A DNA stretch of 64,000 nt. Origin: Prostheceraeus crozeri. Taxonomy: Eukaryota > Platyhelminthes > Polycladida > Euryleptidae. Below the pieces are notes generated by a model. That model was not told the DNA's origin. It saw only the letters and a program-made list of their open reading frames with translations, and searched no databases. Within the stretch, counting starts at the first letter, position 1. Every line of letters begins with the position of its first letter. This document shows positions 1-10,478 of this stretch, in pieces. The position numbers were made by a program, and so were the translations under genes. The stretch is from positions 1 through 64,000 of the forward strand of contig CAJQUW010007950.1 of NCBI GenBank assembly GCA_907163375.1. The letters are read 5' to 3'.

Positions 1-375
1 GAAGTTTACAAGTTGCTTCAAATCAAACCCGATATCCAATAGATCCATTAAGATTCGATGATACCAAGAATCAATTTATGGAAGGATATGATGCTTATAG
101 AAATCCTTGTATAGAATTTGGAGTTGAACCACAATTAACTCCTGGAGATTAGAGACATTTATATCCTGTTTTCTGTTTTGATTTAAGTGCACAATCTGAA
201 GATATTAATCAAGACTGGTTGTGATGTAACAATTAATATTAAAAAAAAAGATTCCACAACTTCATTGATGGCTTATGGTTTATTGCTAGAAGATGTAAAT
301 ATTCTATTGAAGTTCTTAATGGGAATATGGCTAGGATCGGCTAAAGCCTCTGAACATATACTACATACTATAGGT
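1..375 (+). pseudogene. Broken fragment of a virus-like capsid-type gene
   Basis: Fossil fragment cut by the window edge. Its pieces read like a protein family often found in invertebrate virus-like elements: RYPIDPLRF, then MEGYDAYRNP, then LTPGD, then HLYPVFCFDLSAQSE, then CDVTINI. The order resembles the tail of a jelly-roll-type capsid-like protein as I remember it; that match is recollection, not a search result. It is clearly broken, with several interruptions in a short stretch, so it looks older than the Polinton at the right end. An AT-rich tandem repeat follows directly. It could instead belong to an unrelated mobile-element gene. Confidence 0.35.
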
Positions 376-382
376 TAATTAA

Positions 383-706
383 AATTTTTCGTAACTTAAA
401 ATTTGTTCTTAAGTAAAAAAATTTTCATAACTAGAATAGATTAAAAATTCTTAACTTAAATATTTTTCATAACTAGAATAGAATAAAATTTTTCGTAACT
501 TGAAATTTTTGATAACTAGAATAGATTAAAAATTCTTAATTTAAAAATTTTTCATAACTAGAATAGATTAAAAATTCTTAACTTAAAAATTTTTCATAAC
601 TAGAATAGATTAAAAACTCTTAACTTAAAATTTTTCATAACTGGAATAGATTAAAAATTTTTATAACTACAATAGATTAAAAATTTTCGTAACTTAAAAT
701 TTTTTT
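383..706. repeat. AT-rich tandem repeat, about 42-bp unit
   Basis: The motif CATAACTAGAATAGATTAAA recurs near 426, 468, 511, 553 and 595 with a 42-43-bp period, about seven to eight units including degenerate ends. The units alternate TTAAAAATTCTTAACTT and its variants. No coding content is seen. The array sits between the capsid-like fragment and two weak reading frames and may be the subterminal repeat of the element that supplied that fragment. Confidence 0.75.
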
Positions 707-713
707 ATTAAAA

Positions 714-1069
714 ATGTCGGAAGCGAAAAGTAATAATAAAACTGTTGAATTAAAATTACGTAATATTGTTGACAAAAATACCCCTAAAACTATTACGATT
801 AACAAAAAAAAGGTATTACATAAGTAAACCAATGATAGAGAATATTCAATTACAAGAAGAAAAGCATGGCGGAATTCTCCCATTAATTGAGGTTGCTTAT
901 CTTTCACATAACGTACTCTATCTTTATGTCTTTTTTTGTTCATTTTTTCAATGTCCATTAAAGTAGAACTACGTTCATATGATAACGAAGGATATATTCT
1001 TGCGGTTTCTTCCACTTTTGTTTCATCCACTTTTGTTTCTTCCATTTTTAAAGAAATATTTTTAGTCAC
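714..1069. other. Weak overlapping reading frames, unassigned
   Basis: A short plus-strand frame begins at an ATG at 714 and gives a lysine/asparagine-rich 37-residue peptide. A minus-strand frame from 1069 gives an acidic and basic peptide (KVDETKVEETARIYPS, then KKRHKDRVRYVKDK). Neither is recognised. They may be remains of the same broken element as 1-375, or chance frames in AT-rich DNA. Confidence 0.2.
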
Positions 1070-1144
1070 ATAATTTTAGTTATCTCATATTTTAAAACCT
1101 GAAAAATGGATTTAAAAGACGTTTTTAAAATTACCATTTTTTTG

Positions 1145-1535
1145 ATTTTCGTTGTCCTTGAACGGTCATGATTTTGGGAGTAAAATGTCATAATCACAAA
1201 TTTGAGATTCTTAACTTTTATGATTTTTTCGGTGTCCTTGAACGGTCATGATTTTGGGAGTAAAATGTCATAATCACAAATTTGAGATTCTTAACTTTTA
1301 TGATTTTTTCGGTGTCCTTGAACGGTCATGATTTTGGGAGTAAAATGTCATAATCACAAATTTGAGATTCTTAACTTTTATGATTTTTTCGGTGTCCTTG
1401 AACGGTCATGATTTTCAAAGTAAAAAATGATCTTAATCTCAAATTTGAGATTCTTAACTTTTATGATTTTCGGTGTCCTTGAACGGTCATGATTTTGGGA
1501 GTAAAATGTCATAATCACAAATTTGAGATTTTGAA
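1145..1535. repeat. 80-bp tandem repeat (five units)
   Basis: The word GTGTCCTTGAACGGTCATGA recurs with its AACGGTCATG part at 1161, 1241, 1321, 1401 and 1480, giving an 80-bp period. The first three units are almost identical, the fourth diverges, and the fifth lacks one base near its start. Each unit also holds AAATTTGAGATTCTTAAC. No protein or RNA gene is visible. A related word, GGTGTCCTGGAACGGTCTTC, occurs next to the LINE 3' end near 1770. Confidence 0.9.
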
Positions 1536-1554
1536 AAATTTGAAAAATTGGGTA

Positions 1555-1790
1555 TTTTTAAAAACGCCTAAATTTATGAATTTAGGTCTTCATAACCTGA
1601 AAAAATGACCAAAATTCATGAATTTAGTCGTTTTTAAAAATACCGATTTTTCAAAAAAATGGTACTTTTTAAATGGTCTAAATTTATGAATTTAGGTCTT
1701 AAAAACCTGAAAAGGGTTCAAATTCATGAATTTATGTCGTTTTTAAAAATACCATTTTTTGAATTTTACGGTGTCCTGGAACGGTCTTCT
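1555..1790. repeat. Duplicated block of about 115 bp with ATTCATGAATTTA motifs
   Basis: Two tandem copies of a block begin AAATTTATGAATTTAGGTCT (near 1569 and 1680). Each contains AACCTGAAAA, AAATTCATGAATTTA and CGTTTTTAAAAATACC. The near-palindrome AAATTCATGAATTT makes the block self-complementary in places. The 3' end of a minus-strand LINE abuts this block, so the repeat is either the LINE's target or a satellite generated at its end. Confidence 0.6.
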
Positions 1791-1805
1791 TCCTATTACT
1801 TACCA

Positions 1806-4514
1806 TCAAATTGCATCATTAAAAAGTTTAGAACAACAAAATATGAAACCATTGGTAGCACGTGCGGAATTTTCAAGTGGCAAAATTATACGGCCGCTTC
1901 TAGCGAAAATTTCCGGCAACAAATCAAACATTACATGATAAGGATTGCTTAAAATTTTGCAGTACAAGCGCAGCGCAAGTGTTTCGCGTCTTTCCTGTAG
2001 ATTCAACATAGAACAATTGGTACAGCTAGATGCTTCGAAACCGTGAATAATTTTAAAAGCTCTTTTACAAAATCGAGTCAAACATTTATTTAAGCCAATA
2101 CCTGGTTTTACAAAAACTTGAGAAGCATAATCAATGCAAGATCGAATAATTGCGTTATACACTTCAACTAATTCATCGTGTGATAACAGGCCTTCTAAAA
2201 TTCGTAATACATACAAGCGTTTTGACAGCTTGCCAATCAAAAAATCAAAATGACTTGACCACGTCAATCTGTCATTAAAAACAAGACCCAGAATTTTCAA
2301 ATGGCTAACATTTTCAAGGACTGGTAGTTTTGGAATTTACTGAGCGGTTGTGAAAAAATTTAAAACTTTCGTCTTATTACAATTAATGCTCATTTGATTA
2401 TTGAAACACCACATACGAAAGTTTGATATTTCATCATTCACTATACTTAGGTCATCAGAACAACTTTTATTAACTGGTACGACTAGCGTTACATCGTCGG
2501 CGTAGTTGATAACAGTAGTGTCAGGGTGACGAGCATGATACGTGGACATGAAAATTGCGAATAAATGAGAGCCCAAAATTTATCCTTGCGGAACACCACT
2601 AGTGATCTTCGTGAACGAACTGTAAGTCGAGCCAAGCTTGACCCGCTGTTTTCTATCAGACAAATAGCTCTGAATCCAGTCACATAAAAGATTACAGTTG
2701 CTTGAGCTCAGTTGACTGATTCTACTGAGCAAAAGGGAGTGTGGTACAGAATCAAAAGCATGACTCATATCGAATGTGAGAATACGAACAGCCCCAATGT
2801 TCACATTGTCTAAATAATTCAGGACCTTTTCTTGCAAGTATATCAGGGCACAAGTAGTTGACGAATCTCTTCGATATGCAAATTGACAGCAGTCATATAG
2901 GTCAAACAAAAAGTCAGAAGCGAAATTCAGTACAATGCGTTCTAAAATTTTACTTACAATAGGTAACAGAGAAATAGGTCTCAAACTGTTCATAGTGACA
3001 GGGAACGACTTTGGGATGGGAACAATGTCTGCCTCCTTCCATTTGTGAGGAACAATAGCACGTTTGAAAGAAAGGTTATAAATATGGGACAGAGGTTTAC
3101 ATATGTTAGGAGCAGAAAGTTTCAATAAAATCGGTGGCAAAAAGTCACTTCCAGTAGCTTTATTGGTTTTCAACTTCTGTAGGAAATGAAAAACGTCACT
3201 TTCGTTACAAATGTCAATGTTTGAGGGCAAAGTTTGAACAGAATCACAGATGCTGCTATTCGTGCTCACAGGCAAGAAAAATTCATTGAAGTGCTTGTTG
3301 ATCTCTTCAGCTGCCTCAGATTCACTAGAAAACAGCGCAGTTATTCTGCTGGTGGTATTCATATCATGTTTACCACGGATTTCATCGACAATAGACCAGA
3401 CACCTTTGCAGGAGCGACACAGTTTGTTACACCACAATAATTTTGCCTTGTATATCTCAGCCTTAACTTTCTTTTTGTAATGGTTGTACAATGAAAAATC
3501 TTCGTGTCTGAAAGCTTGCCAGCGTTTGTTTATGAGATCAAGAACAATCGGTGTGATCCAAGGTTTGGTCGTAGGAGTAATTTTCACATACGAAACGGGT
3601 ATTACGGAAATTGCTTGACAAAAAAGATCGCAAAAAACTGATGTACATTCGTTCACATTATAAGACGAGTAAACACTGAACCAGTCAATGTCAGATGATC
3701 TTGTACAAAAGGCATCAATATGAGATTTGCGTAAATCATAAACCTTTAAATATGATGTACTTACAACGTTGATATCTGTCTTGGATACTAAAACGATCTT
3801 ATGAGAAAAAATAGCGGTACCCAAAGGTGGAGCAATATCTACTGTTAAAGTGTCAGCACAATTATTTTCACAGAAAACTTTGTCTAGAGTAGCATTTAAG
3901 AACGTAGGAACATTAACAATGTTGGTCAAATCAAAATTTTTCGTCAAAAAAGAGAGATCATAACGGTTAAAGTCACCACAGATGAAAAGTTTTGCTTCAG
4001 GACTTGTTCTAAGCACAAAATCTAACATATCAATAGTGAATTTGCATATGTTGCGAAAAGTAGCAACGGTCAGACCTGATGGAATGTACATACATAAGAG
4101 GTATTCGATATCTGGATCATGAAATCGTACAAGGTTGTATTCAAAACCTGAAGGTTTTACAATGTGGAGAGGAGGAGTGATAGAGCACGGATGCTTGTGA
4201 ATGGAAGTATATGTAACGGTACCTCCTCCGCGGCGATGTTCTGAAGGGTCGTCTTGACGATCGTTCCTGAATGATAAATAGCCATCAATTTGGGTAGCAC
4301 TGTCATCAATGTCAGGTGTGAGCCATAATTCGGTAATACATGCAAAGCTAGGTTTCGTCGTGGAAACTAAAGCTCGAAATTCGGCCATTTTGTAAAGAAT
4401 GGATTGAGCATTGCATAATAATAGCCAATAGTTTTGCTGAGCCACACCGTTTTGAGAAAGTTGTGATACTAACTTGTAAGAAATAACCTGAGAACAAAAA
4501 GAACCAGTAAGCAA
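1806..4514 (-). pseudogene. LINE ORF2: AP endonuclease plus reverse transcriptase, two in-frame stops
   Basis: One frame of about 900 codons. It cuts target DNA and copies the LINE RNA in place. The N-terminal APE-type endonuclease shows CNAQSI, the catalytic-glutamate motif ITELWL, RRGGGT and CGDFN. The usual SDH motif reads FSH (AIFSHKIVL), so a catalytic aspartate seems lost. The RT follows with RPISLLPIVSK, FDMSHAFDSVPHSLL, SGVPQG and the active site YADDVTLVV. The C-terminal tail continues as SHLKILGLVFNDRLTWSSH and ERRETLALRLY. Stops lie at 2580-2582, where the family normally has GVPQGS, and at 2337-2339; both are in the same frame. The ORF ends just before the LINE 3' end. Confidence 0.88.
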
Positions 4515-4763
4515 ATATTCAGATACTTACTTAATCGAATTACGATAAAAAGTGAACAAAAACTTTACGAAGTCAGAGACTTTTACAACCGAGTTGCTCC
4601 CACGATTAGCATGCAGTTGTCAAAATAACTGCTTTGAGATATCTATAGAGTCTATCACGTCATCGTTCAAGTATAACTTGTTATGTTTTATGTACAAATG
4701 CTCATTAGCTTTCAACGTTGGACGCATTGTTTTTATTTTATTGCGAAGTCGCATTTCTTCCTT

Positions 4764-5381
4764 TCACATTAAGAACGAAGAATCACGATTGACAAAAATT
4801 TTCCCGAAATAAAGCTGAGCTGCCTCAATCTCCCGTAATTTCTTCTGTTTGAATAGGAAGCGATTTCTTGTTGATCTTTCTGCAAAGCGAACCAGAAGTG
4901 GTCTACTTTTATCTGACTTTTTAATGCCGAGACGAGAAACCGATTCGACGTTAACAGCATCATGACCATCCACACTTTCGTCAAGTAAAGAAGATAAATG
5001 TTTAATTTTGTCAGCATCGCTGACAAGCGCAGAACTCTGAAATGATAAAACACCTTCTGGTACACCATGTACAACAATGTTGTTTGCTCTTTTATCGGAT
5101 TCAATTTTCTCAATATAAAGTTGCTGATTGACAATAACGCGTTTCATACTATCTATCTCATTGTCAATTTGTACTTGATTCGCACAGACGGACTGTAAAG
5201 TGCTTTCAATATGTTCGAACTTTTGTAGCACATTCGTCAACTTGGCTGTTAATCTTTCTTCAACTTGGAAGATCAATGCCTTGATGTCATCATATTGAAG
5301 AGAACCCGATCGACTTTCGACAATCAAGATTATGTAATAGTCACGTGAGAAAAAATCAATAATTGATAATACTCCGCACAT
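4764..5381 (-). CDS. LINE ORF1 protein (coiled coil plus RRM-like)
   Basis: A 205-codon open frame upstream of ORF2. LINE ORF1 proteins bind the element RNA and act as nucleic-acid chaperones. Residues about 30-95 form heptad-rich coiled coil (VEERLTAKLTNVLQKFEH, then DNEIDSMKRVIVNQQLYIEK). Next comes RANNIVVHGVPEG, the typical first strand of the RRM-like domain, then SRLGIKKSDKSRPLLVRF and RNRFLFKQKKLRE, the region conserved in L1-type ORF1 C-terminal domains. The methionine at 5381 may not be the true start, since the first 25 residues look unlike the rest. No zinc knuckle is seen. The frame is uninterrupted, unlike ORF2. Confidence 0.75.
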   Translation of the reverse strand: MCGVLSIIDFFSRDYYIILIVESRSGSLQYDDIKALIFQVEERLTAKLTNVLQKFEHIESTLQSVCANQVQIDNEIDSMKRVIVNQQLYIEKIESDKRANNIVVHGVPEGVLSFQSSALVSDADKIKHLSSLLDESVDGHDAVNVESVSRLGIKKSDKSRPLLVRFAERSTRNRFLFKQKKLREIEAAQLYFGKIFVNRDSSFLM

Positions 5382-5849
5382 GGGAGGTGTTTGGAAATTC
5401 GATGTCCGTGACAGAAATCAGCTGACAACTGACAAAGACCAGTTGTTACAATTCAATTCCAAACGAAAGTAAAAATGACGCATGAAAGATCGCTGATCCA
5501 AATAAAGAACCATGCGGACACTGGGTAAATCCAAGACTAGCCGGTAGCAGGAACAACTTGCACAAAGCGTGGAGCACAATTCACCAAAAAATAACGCGGC
5601 AATTTCAGCAAAAACTCAGATTTTTACCAATTTGAGTTGCTATTCAAAAATTCTGACCAGAGAAATCAATAGAGGACAAACGTACGATCCCGTAGGTACC
5701 AAAAAATCCCAAAAATGACGCAATAAGCGCTAAATACCGAGAAAATTACGCAAACTCGAGACAATGAGCGAGAGCGTCGTATACACATGTGCAGTGACAC
5801 ATTGTCACCATTGTGATTTCACCATCGTCTTCTCAGCATTCCTTACTAC
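5382..5849. other. Non-coding, probably partly LINE 1 5' UTR
   Basis: No convincing frame, RNA gene or repeat. It lies immediately upstream (minus strand) of LINE ORF1 and may contain the LINE's 5' UTR and internal promoter. It is more C/A-balanced than the surrounding AT-rich DNA. No terminal duplication could be found to place the LINE's 5' edge. Confidence 0.4.
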
Positions 5850-6115
5850 ATAGTGCATACACTGAATCGAATGTCATCTAGACAGCGATGTGTGTTTTGG
5901 TGTGTACGAAGTGATATCACAACACGCGCGCATCTCTCACTGGCTCTGGTGCCCTCTGCTGACAGCTTATTGTTTGCCATTTCCAATAGCAAGCGATACA
6001 CGATTTATCCATTCGAGAAGGAGCAAGTTGTCGAATTCTGTGATGTGCCATTAAGATATTAAGGTTGCATTTAGCCCTTCCTTTCTAGGAAACCAAAGCG
6101 CGCGCAGAAGAATCT
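5850..6115 (+). repeat. Dispersed repeat, inverted copy at 35,225-35,470
   Basis: About 250 bp that reappears in reverse complement at 35,225-35,470. Shared words include CTCTCACTGGCTCTGGTG, TTGCCATTTCCAATAGCAAG, CGAGAAGGAGCAAGT and TTCCTTTCTAGGAAACCAAA. The copies differ at many positions. No internal promoter boxes or protein are recognised. It may be a SINE or a piece of a DNA element. Confidence 0.7.
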
Positions 6116-6999
6116 AATTCTGTGGTTAGACTGGATGCTTGAGAAGGCATTTCGAATTTTTCTCACCACACATGCAGACTTGTAAGTGGCCCTGCATTTT
6201 CATGTCCTACCGGCCTGCTCATCTAGGCTCATGCAGCACTAACTTAAATTCCTCACCGAAATATACTGGGCAACTAGCAGTGTGAAACGCATACGCTGAC
6301 ACCGGAGCATTAGGGACTAAACCGGTCTCCACATGCCTGCCTCACCTTGTGTTCCTTTTCATTAAAGGTTTGCAGCCATGCGCTTGCTCTTCCGACGTGC
6401 CTATAAGATATGCTCAAATGATGATAATTATCAAGTCGCTATTGAAAACATCAATGCTATTTTCATTAAGAATGGTTAAGAGATGGAAACAATTGACTGA
6501 ATGCGAATGCAAGTCTCATCTTAGCGTGCAGATTTGAGTTATACTTTGGACTTGTGTAGAACTACCAAAAATTTGAAAATTTTGGCATAGCTGTTCTTTT
6601 TATGTTTTGCACAACATTTGACTGTGAAGTCAGTATAATATAAATATACCCATATATCAGTATAAGAAATGTCAAAAATTAACTCAATTCAGCAATTCAA
6701 TGATTTACTATTACATGACAAGTCACACTTGCGAATGAATATAATTGGTGCCCCCCCCCCGTGGAGGAATTTCTCGATACGCCACTGATCTCAGCATCTC
6801 AAATCAATTACCGAGAATGAAAACAGCACACTAATGTGAAAATTCTGTACTGCGGTCCATTTCAAGAGTCTAATTATCCTATGTTACACAGTCGGAGGAT
6901 TGAAATGAATGGTGAGCTGCCCCTAATGCTCGTATGTGCCCTGTTTATACAATATCAAAAATCGAAGATTCCTCTCATAACACAGATCCTATTGTGAAT
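6116..6999. other. No gene seen; short DNA-element terminus near 6750-6787
   Basis: Only short chance frames. A poly-C run followed by GAATTTCTCGATACGCCACTG resembles an end of a hAT-like element (reverse complement CAGTGGCGTATC). No matching second end was found. The rest is unassigned. Confidence 0.35.
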
Positions 7000-7769
7000 C
7001 AGTGGCGGGCGCAATTCCGAATCGTGTGACTCAGCGCACGATTAATCGATAGTCGCGCGATTCTGAATATTTTGAGATTCATCGACCAGAAGTGAACAGT
7101 TAATCTAGCTTACATCAGTTCTCATTTCTAGACCACTTTTCATTAAAATTTAGAGCATGTGGACACTCAAAGTCTATTTAGACTGAAATCATAGCTACCT
7201 TAGTAATTAATGCGATGCTCTCTTTGTAAATGCTTGCGAAAACAGCATTATAAATACTAACACATACTAGAGCAAGTCACAAACAAGGCATGAAAAGTCT
7301 TGATAATCTATTTTTGAAATTCTACTGAAACTCTGCCATCATATAGAAGTACTGCAAGTATTACATCTTGCCCAACTATGAAGAACCAGCATTTCTTTAA
7401 CATTCCTATTTCACAGTTTTGATTATCTTGGTCTTTATCAATCATATTTCATCGAACATAGCTGTAGGAGTGTAGGTATTTGTCGTTTCTTCTATCAGCC
7501 CCATGTATGATCATGCATCAGTTAAATCAAACTACTAGACTTACATTGTAACGTTTGCAAAACGCTAGCAAATCTACTAGAGAGACGTCCTCAGACTTGA
7601 ACAATTCGAAGCACAAAAACTCTGTGACAGCATTAGACACTGCGTTTATCCCTACAATGGTTAATCATGGCTCGGAATGGCCCAAACTAGTTGAAAATAT
7701 CTTGAATTGGCACTCTGTAATCTTTATAATTATCAGCCGCATGGCATAGCCAGGATAGATAAACACTAG

Positions 7770-8220
7770 GTGACATGCCACGCTCAATCACGCGCAATTA
7801 CTAATTAATTACACATGACCCCAAACATCCGTGGCTATGCTGGATATTGCTGCAATATCTGTTATATAAGTTAGCATAGTTGACAGTCCTGTTATATAGA
7901 CTTTGCGTCTCATGTGTGTGCATGTATCAGAGGCTAAACAATGTGATAGGACCTCAATTTCATGCTCAGGGAAGACAGAACATGCTTAGCGGTTCATCCG
8001 TGGTTCAAGCGGCAACACAGACAACCGTAGACGACGCGTAAACCATAAACGCTCGCCCGCGCGTATTCATAAACATTTCCCATGTTTTACCAGCATCAGA
8101 TCAAGTCATTTCTGATTCTTAGTGCAGCGCGTATGTACGCGGGTAGAAGAATAGAATGTCCTTAACCACAGATGTTTGGGGTGTTCCGTAATTACGCGTG
8201 AATCACGCGTGGCATGTCAC
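7770..8220. mobile_element. MITE nested in the left arm of the palindromic element
   Basis: The ends GTGACATGCCACGC and GCGTGGCATGTCAC are inverted repeats, extended by AATCACGCG and its partner. CTAG stands immediately outside at both ends (7766-7769 and 8221-8224). The right arm of the host palindrome, near 11,540-11,560, runs through this point without the 451-bp insert and so acts as an empty site. No coding capacity. It inserted after the palindrome formed. Confidence 0.8.
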
Positions 8221-9187
8221 CTAGTGAAGACAGAGCAACCCGTTGTGCAGTCCCTTGCTCAGCCATTCTAGATAATTTAAGCTGCTTTGGTCAATTCCGA
8301 GCCGAACTGACGAGGCCCTGTAATGAGAAAAGCGCAGCATCTACTGTTGCCATGGAATTTTAGTGCTTACATAGTCTAAGTCCAAGGACATCTTTCTATT
8401 GTATGTCCCGGCGAACTGGCACTCAACTATTTTCATAATTTAGAAAATCTCCAAGTGCAGTTGTTACCGAGTTATGTTCATAGTGTACTCGTACATGTAC
8501 ATGACAAATGTAAATCAGGCATTAAAGTACATTGTTATCAACACATTTATATGATTTCAATGAGGAGATATGATATCATAGGGACCTACTGTTTGACTGC
8601 CCTGACAACATGTAGGCCTGTGATTCGTATCAAAGGTGCACCTGGCCTGCGAGTGTGTTTAATGATATATGGGGAGCTCCCAAAAAGATTTCACATGGCA
8701 ACTCAGGAATATAGCACCCGCGGATTGCAATTATTTCAAACGATGAAAGAGTGAATAGAGACATTGTTTTTACCTCATCAAGCAAATTTCATTGAGAAGT
8801 CACATTGCAAAAAATCGCACGATTCCTGGTCATTCAAGAATCGCGCGATTGATTCCGAAGAACTGTGCTAACCCATTAATGAGCTAGTTATTATTTCACA
8901 TCTCAGAAATCAACCAAATTTGACGTGCTGATATATTTGAAGTTCATAAATAATCGAATATACTTCTAATTTTCGTTTGTTTCAATGATTCAGCATCTAA
9001 CCAGATTATCACACTAGGACTCACGAATGTTTTTGAATAACATTTGAAGATCATCAATATTTTACAATTATAGTGTATATTTGCTACCAAAAAATTAATC
9101 AAAAGCAAAAACAGGTGTATGTCAGTTATTATTGTACTATAGTACTTCTACTCGTACATTTTGAAGAAAGAAGAACTATGGTTTATA

Positions 9188-9856
9188 GTCCGGCAGCCAG
9201 AATGAGTTACTGCAGGGAACGAGGCCGAAAGTGAAACCTTTACAATATGATGTGCTCGCTATGCCTACTGCGAATCTGCACGTCTGCCGAGTTCTGGTGA
9301 GTTCCTCTTCTTATCCAATCCAATGGGACGTAGATTGAAGTTTTTGGTTAGAATGAAATTTTCTTTGTTTTCTCTCATCAACTGAAAAGTATCAAGTTTA
9401 GAGTCATAATTTTTGACATGGAATGTCTTCATATCATTTCCTATGATGTGCATGTCCTGTTATCAAGCTTCTGATCGGCAATGTACGTGAGAGTGTGGTT
9501 GAATGTGGATAAAGTTACTCAAAATGCTTTTTGCTTGCCGACATAAAGAGACTTGCCAAATCTAAATGTGTTTAGCTTCATAGTCAATTGTGAAGATGAC
9601 ATGAAGATGAAGGGAAATTACCTGAAGACATTACATGACAAAAATTATATCAGAGAAAACATAGAAAATTTCATTTTACCCAAAAACTTCAATCTGCGTC
9701 CCATTGGATTTACATGCGTTTTTCTTTGATCCTGTCTGACAAGAAGAGGAACTCACTAGAACTCGGCAGACGTGAAGATTCTTGGTAGACATAGGGTTCT
9801 GTGAAAGTCTCACTTTCGGCCTCGCTCCCTGCAGAAACTCGTTCTGGCTGCCGGAC
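9188..9856. mobile_element. Hairpin MITE, GTCCGG family, TA-flanked (copy 1)
   Basis: The ends GTCCGGCAGCCAGAATGAGT and ACTCGTTCTGGCTGCCGGAC are inverted and flanked by TA on both sides. Inner arms also pair, for example CAGACGTGAAGATT against CTGCACGTCTGCCGAG, and AACTTCAATCTGCGTCCCAT against its complement near 9330. Copy 2 at 19,945-20,688 shares the outer end and CAGGGAACGAGG. No protein is encoded. A TA target suggests a Tc1/mariner-type or related transposase acting in trans. Confidence 0.85.
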
Positions 9857-9928
9857 TAATATTGTAACTTTAAAAACCGAAATACATAAACCAAATCACA
9901 TTTGACACATTCCGATCGTATTACTTAT

Positions 9929-10183
9929 TTACAGGTGCTTCCTTGGTTGCCATCTACGACGCTTTGCATTAGGAGTAGCTCTCACAATATGTCCAATATC
10001 ATCGAAGCGTGTGTCGACGTGCAATTCATGGTCAGGAATAGGTGGATTACTGCCAGCTGATTGTCCAACACCATTGCTTTCTAAAAGAGAAGAAACCATT
10101 CTCCGACGAAATTCTGACAAAGGACAATTTCCATTGACACCTCGGTAAAACTGCCTAGCATTTTGAATTGATACATCAACCAA
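9929..10183 (-). pseudogene. piggyBac-like transposase, C-terminal remnant
   Basis: A minus-strand fragment of about 84 codons. VDVSIQNARQFYR followed by LSEFRRRMVSSLLE matches the pattern near the C-terminus of piggyBac-derived transposases (VD..., N..., YR, then L..FR..VA..LL). DTRFDDIGHIV and KRRRW follow, where the family has RFDG..H and a basic stretch before its C-terminal zinc-binding cysteines. Those cysteines are absent because the frame ends soon after. The catalytic core is missing. It sits in the centre of the palindromic element downstream of the N-terminal-type piece at 10,236-10,478. Confidence 0.5.
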
Positions 10184-10235
10184 CCACGAAAAGATAAGGA
10201 TATACCAGGAGAATTCGGATCTTCGTCACTTTCTT

Positions 10236-10478
10236 CTAGGCGAGAAACATACGCTTCTGTACGCAGCGGTTTTTCACAGATGTGAGCCGCCTCGTCACCG
10301 GAGTCTTCGTCTGTGAGAACTGAGTATCAGGTTGTTCGATGCAGATGCGATTCACGTCGACATCATCTTGCTCCACCATAGAAATAACCTGATCGGCAGT
10401 GTAACTGTAAGATAATAGATGCCGATTCAGAAGTCCTTGAGATACATGAGCGCGATTGGTCTGTTGATGATCCGTCAC
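10236..10478 (-). pseudogene. Possible N-terminal remnant of the same transposase
   Basis: An 80-codon frame on the minus strand containing LSYSYTADQVISMVEQDDVD, an acidic segment of the kind that opens piggyBac-like proteins. The next piece of the strand (9929-10,183) looks like the C-terminus, so the DDD catalytic core between them is deleted. This is the usual structure of a non-autonomous derivative. Assignment rests on position and composition only. Confidence 0.35.

Larger units (their letters stand above)
1790..5460 (-). mobile_element. LINE 1: near-complete CR1/L2-group non-LTR retrotransposon
   Basis: A two-ORF LINE read on the minus strand: ORF1 at 4764-5381, then a 250-bp spacer, then ORF2 at 1806-4514. 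The order and spacing are normal for the CR1/L2-like group. The 3' end lies near 1790, beside a repeat block sharing GGTGTCC-GGAACGGTC. The 5' boundary is uncertain, between about 5400 and 5850, and I could not find target duplications by eye. Two in-frame stops in ORF2 make this copy inactive, but it is otherwise long and open, so probably young. LINE 2 at 17.6-19.4 kb is a relative: both share TKPWI(T/S)PIV and (L)INK(R/G)W in the linker before the RT. Confidence 0.85.

Noticed and set aside
1145-1535. CRISPR-like array
   Set aside because: Units are contiguous 80-bp tandem repeats without unique spacers, in animal DNA.
8455-8754. 99-codon plus-strand frame
   Set aside because: It lies wholly in an inverted arm of the palindromic element and is not kept in the mirror arm.
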